Positions 60,571 to 64,000 of a DNA stretch of 64,000 nt are shown in pieces. A program made the translations under genes and the position numbers. Under the pieces are notes generated by a model that saw only the letters and a program-made list of their open reading frames with translations, was not told where the DNA came from and made no database searches. The first letter of the stretch is position 1, and each line of letters opens with the position of its first letter. The stretch is taken from positions 48,279,812 to 48,343,811 of the forward strand of contig NC_060259.1 in the NCBI RefSeq assembly GCF_921293095.1, in the 5' to 3' direction. The DNA comes from Ischnura elegans (taxonomy: Eukaryota > Arthropoda > Insecta > Odonata > Coenagrionidae).

Positions 60571-60850
60571 CACAATGTGTGAGCCTCTTACCTCTAGAAG
60601 CTCTAGAACCTCTAGAATTTGACAGAGAGAGTCACTGGAGCATGTGAACATGGCGGGCGACCGTGGGTGAGGAGGAGGGAGAGGGGAGGGGGAGGGGAGG
60701 GGGACGGCCTCAGCCGTCTGTTGCGCCGCGTCGCGCGAGCCGCATCGCTTAGCGCCACTCTTGGCGCCAGGCTGCGCGGGCCGCAAAGCCTAAATGGTGA
60801 AAGACACGCAAGAACGGACGAAATTTTTGTCCTACTGTTCATAACTTAAC
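60571..60850. other. GC-rich patch with purine tract
   Basis: A GGAGGG-type run at about 60668-60704 is followed by CpG-rich sequence to about 60785. It could be promoter-like or part of hAT family 4. No gene is supported. Confidence 0.35.
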
Positions 60851-61360
60851 CTGATTATCCTTATATTGATAGTTTTCGCGAAATCGTACGACAAATTAAG
60901 GGTGTTGGTATTTAGGCGCCTCTCGCTAACTAATTATTTAAAAAATTTCGAAAATTATTTTTTCGCCTATGCTTGTATACCCGAGGGTCATCGAAATCCG
61001 GTTGACGATTTTGAAATTAAAAAAAATTTTTTTTGGGACAGCCTACCCACACTACGCTTCCGTCTATTTTGGGGCTCATATGAAAGGTGCGTGAAAAGAA
61101 GACTCAAATTACTCGAACCACATTTTTTTGCAATAATAAGATTTTAAGTATTCATTTGTTACTTTATTTACAGCTAGCTCTGTGTAAAAAAAAATTAAAT
61201 AACATAATAAATAAAATGATGATGTGGGAAGATAACAGAGAACCTGATGCTTTTTTGAAAGAGTTATTCGAAAACGTTACTAAAAAATCTTTCGTAACAT
61301 TTATTTATGTAAAAATATGGTATATCATTGTATTTTATATTGTTCTCATGTTTTCATTAT

Positions 61361-61460
61361 AAGCCTGATGATAGTTTTAAATAAACTGAAACGTTGGCTA
61401 ACAACTTTTTTGCATCATATAAATTGACCTATACTCCAAGAATCATTATACCACTAATAT
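61361..61460 (+). repeat. Retroelement-like tail with hammerhead-core resemblance
   Basis: GCCTGATGATAG, a small stem (AGTTT/AAACT), then GAAACGTTGGC, and 40 bases later GACCTATACTCCAAGAA. A degraded version occurs in TIR elements A (33100-33170) and B (36410-36470, inverted), also followed by GACCTATACTGCAAGA. CTGATGA-stem-GAAA is the core of type I hammerhead ribozymes, known in Penelope-like elements. A proper stem III and cleavage site were not found here. Confidence 0.45.
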
Positions 61461-61754
61461 TTTCCAGGGGAGGACCCCCGGTAAAGAGGGCCATCACATG
61501 CCCCAGCCGATGGCCCCAAATCACTCCAGACCACTCCTCCTTAAGGGGACTCATCACTCCCTCTCGACCGGTCATCTTGTCCTTTTTTCACGACGAATTT
61601 CTCTTCCAAAACTTAAAATATGGTCTTGAAATTCTCAGGAGGATGTATAGAGCCCTTTGTCACTTCCATATAAAAATTTCTCACCCGAGAAAATACTGAG
61701 GAAGAATTTTCAAAGCTGGAACAAAATCAAGCGTATGTTTAAGCCACGAATATT

Positions 61755-62240
61755 AAAATAGAGGATCCTCAAGTCGACCTCACAATGCGTTCACAACCAC
61801 CGCGCATTTAAATGGGTTTGCAGAAGTCGCTACTCGCGTCGCTGACGGAAAAATGATACCAAAGTCCTCTGTATGGTAATTCTCTACGACTACACTACCC
61901 CCTCATAGGGTTCTGTAGTGTATTATCGACAATCCAGAGTACTTTAAATTCATCCGAGTTTCACGGGGTAATAAGGCATGATTAGGGGTGTCAACCATAA
62001 TTTACATTCATGATGATGTGATTTATCAAAGCCATAACTCTCTTATGGAATTCCTTGCATTTGCAAAGACCATACCTACTGAAAAATATTGTAAAAATTG
62101 GATCGCATTGCACTCATCCCCGCGCCTCGGACATTGTTGAAAGCCGACTAAAATGTGACCGAAGTGGCGACAGAAATCAGCCTTCTGCGAGATGGAACTG
62201 GGCCTTCTAAATGCAGTCTACTTGGTTTAAGTGTATGATT
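61755..62240 (+). repeat. Repeat family R3, copy 4
   Basis: The longest counterpart of 19800-20370, containing all landmarks. It is interrupted by the 85-bp fold-back element at 61861-61945. On minus the distal part reads GPVPSRRRLISVATSVTF-stop. Confidence 0.8.
61861..61945. mobile_element. Short fold-back element, complete copy
   Basis: 85 bp beginning AAAGTCCTCTG and ending CAGAGTACTTT, with partly complementary halves (TCTCTAC..CTACACTA against TAGTGTATTATC). Comparison with the other R3 copies shows it as an insertion. Half copies occur at 48331 and 53922. Confidence 0.7.
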
Positions 62241-62635
62241 GCGAAATTTTTAAGAGTCATTCGTCGCGAAAAAAAGACTGATAAATTGGGAGTTCTGCGT
62301 TGGCTCACTACCTAGGCAAAAATCGTTGCTTCAAATCATCGCGATTTCCCATTTCCTTACTCGACCTGGGTTATGGTTTGCTCAAAGCTTTCCGTGTATT
62401 ATCAAGTACCTAGGAATTAATTTTTCAGGCATTACAAGACATTAATAATTTTAGCGTTGAATTTGAGGAAAAATAGGCTTTAAGCCATCGTTGTTTCCCA
62501 TTTATACGACATGTATTCAAGCAGTAATGACACCAAAACTTAAGATACTACTTGATGTTTTCAAAATTTGGTCCATTATCGTCGAATGTGTACAGCATGT
62601 GTTATTTCATTTATAAAGAAAAAGGCTACATTGTT

Positions 62636-62945
62636 TTTAAGGCGGGGGTCGTTTTGGTATGGTAGTTGGAGTCCTGGTTTCCCACCCAATTGGCCTGGAT
62701 TCAAATCCCGGCGGTGACAGAGATTTTACAGAAACTGCCCGATCACTGCTTGGATAATTTGAGGGGTTAACATCATGAGAAGCACTCTGTCCGTCAGATA
62801 GGACGTAAAACTGTGGTCCCCTAGGCGCCCTCTGATAAGAGCTGGCTAATTCCGACGCCAGGTTTCTCTCCACCCATACCTTCACCTCCTTCCCTCATAG
62901 CGAAAATGATCCCAATTGATGGTCACCGCCTCCTAATGTCATACC
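62636..62945 (+). repeat. tRNA-derived SINE
   Basis: An A-box-like TATGGTAGTTGGAGTC and a B-box GGATTCAAATCCCGG lie about 50 bases apart, as in the tRNA head of a SINE. The body contains GATAGGACGTAAAACTGTGGTCCC-like sequence, which resembles the conserved central region of several invertebrate SINEs (cut here: GGACGTAAAACTGTGG). The 3' end is not sharply defined. Confidence 0.75.
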
Positions 62946-63168
62946 ATATTTTAAGTGCTTACGGATATTTCGAAAATATACAATGGTTTTTGCCCGGCTT
63001 TTTCAACAAAATTCAAAATAAGCGTTATTAAGGTCTGATTACACGATGCATAAACAGGCACGAGTTAATGTCTAAATCTATGAACACATGAATGAACACG
63101 AAAATGAACCATATAACCACCCAACTTGTGTAAACGCATGAACAGAAAATAGAACCTGCTCTAATTCG

Positions 63169-63465
63169 CAGGGGTGCAGCTAGGAATTAAGGCTAGGGGG
63201 GGTTTTAGCGCAACTAGACCTGAGGTGTGTGGTATACCAGCCAGGATAAGCGGAGCATAAGGTGCGGAGCCCCTCCCCCATAAATTTTTTAAGATAAATG
63301 GTTCAAAATGGTGAGTTCTCTGGCTTTTTGTGGGATATTTTATTAATCCTTACACTCTACTATAAGTATATTAATCAAATTAAGTAAAATGGATTAAACT
63401 AAAAAATTTCTTTCAGCTCTGGGGAGGGGGATTTATCCCCCAAAACCCCCCTCGCTGCGCCACTG
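63169..63465 (+). mobile_element. hAT-type non-autonomous element, family 1, copy 3
   Basis: Ends CAGGGGTGCAGC and GCTGCGCCACTG, with flanks ctaattcg (63161-63168) and ctaattag (63466-63473), 7 of 8. It aligns along its length with copies 1 and 2. Confidence 0.93.
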
Positions 63466-63699
63466 CTAATTAGGTTCATGCATTCCTATATGTTCCGTTC
63501 CAGTCTACCAAAATCGTTCACGCATTCACTTATTAGCTCGTGTGTGCTTATGTACCGTTTAACCAGGATTTTTTGTACTATTTTACACTTATTTTGCGAA
63601 GATTTTTCACCAAAAAAATAAAAGACCAATCGCTGCCATTTCTATCATTATGGAGCGTTGCATTTTACGCCAACAAATGTGCCTTCTTAAGGCGGATCT

Positions 63700-64000
63700 T
63701 GGCTGAGGTATGCGATAACGGGTAGGTGCACGCACGAGAGCCGAGAGTCGGTGTTTGCAGGCGAGTCCGCAGCCTTGAAGCCGCCGCCACGCCCAGGCCA
63801 TACTTTCCAAATGCCTCCCGTAACCAGATGGAACTCGGGCGAAAAATCAACAATCTCCCGGCGCGAAGGTTGCACTCACGTGGGCCGCAGGGGGTCGGGT
63901 AGGAACGACGCGTTGTCGCGACGCCCAGCGGTTCCGGAATGCAACAGCTCACGGCTTTCCCATTCACTCTCTAATGCCATCACGCCCGCCGTTTGAAGGC
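63700..64000. other. GC- and CpG-rich sequence at the window edge
   Basis: This stretch is clearly less AT-rich than the rest and is open in several frames on both strands, which is what GC-rich DNA gives by chance. It could be the promoter or first exon of a gene beyond the window. No motif identifies a product. Confidence 0.35.

Noticed and set aside
1-64000. CRISPR arrays, operons, bacterial promoters or terminators
   Set aside because: No regularly spaced direct repeats; intron-bearing genes and eukaryotic transposons show this is nuclear DNA of an animal.
1-64000. Old retrovirus or Polinton copies
   Set aside because: No paired long terminal repeats, and no capsid, integrase or protein-primed polymerase motifs were recognised.

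Overview
The window is eukaryotic nuclear DNA: AT-rich, intron-bearing, with very few coding exons and dense interspersed repeats. Transib, piggyBac, hAT, pogo/Tigger and Merlin DNA transposons, LINE scraps and tRNA-derived SINEs together suggest an arthropod, most likely an insect. No species can be named from the sequence alone.

Host genes are few and nearly all lie on the minus strand. The clearest is a TEX264 (ER-phagy receptor) homologue at about 44.0-47.9 kb: three exons with matched phases and consensus splice sites, plus a candidate last exon. At 27.9 kb one exon encodes a C-terminus like TOMM6 of the mitochondrial outer-membrane import complex. At 49.3 and 53.7 kb are a possible last and a possible first coding exon of an unrecognised small gene. 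At 28.8 kb (+) is the start of a member of the SWIM/YqaJ-type family, probably broken.

Layout. 0-3.2 kb: an inverted repeat and a perfect 143-bp tandem duplication. 3.2-6.4 kb: a hAT element with an 8-bp target duplication that was split by a piggyBac element with TTAA ends and a decayed transposase. 7.8-8.5 kb: repeat family R1. 8.7-16.1 kb: a lone Transib-like end, then a 6.4-kb Transib element with matching termini, a CGCCG target duplication and a transposase exon, itself carrying piggyBac-like sequence. 16.3-26.4 kb: small hAT, pogo and piggyBac MITEs, a LINE fragment and repeat families R2 and R3. 28-32 kb: more R2/R3 copies around the TOMM6-like exon. 32.4-37.2 kb: two members of an unclassified terminal-inverted-repeat family, one hosting a hAT copy, and a pogo-type element between them. 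37-40 kb: AT-rich with nothing recognised. 40-43.6 kb: two overlapping-style inverted duplications and a reversed R1 copy. 44-54 kb: the TEX264 gene, a hAT copy, a LINE and the small-gene exons. 55.9-58.6 kb: Merlin and LINE fragments, a tRNA-like inverted repeat and a piggyBac MITE. 59.7-64 kb: R2, R3, a ribozyme-like tail, a SINE and a third copy of the first hAT family.

The main interest is transposon archaeology: at least five datable nestings, several families whose ends can be placed to the base by target duplications, and a terminal-inverted-repeat family (A/B) that I cannot assign to a known superfamily. I found no gene cluster that acts as a pathway.
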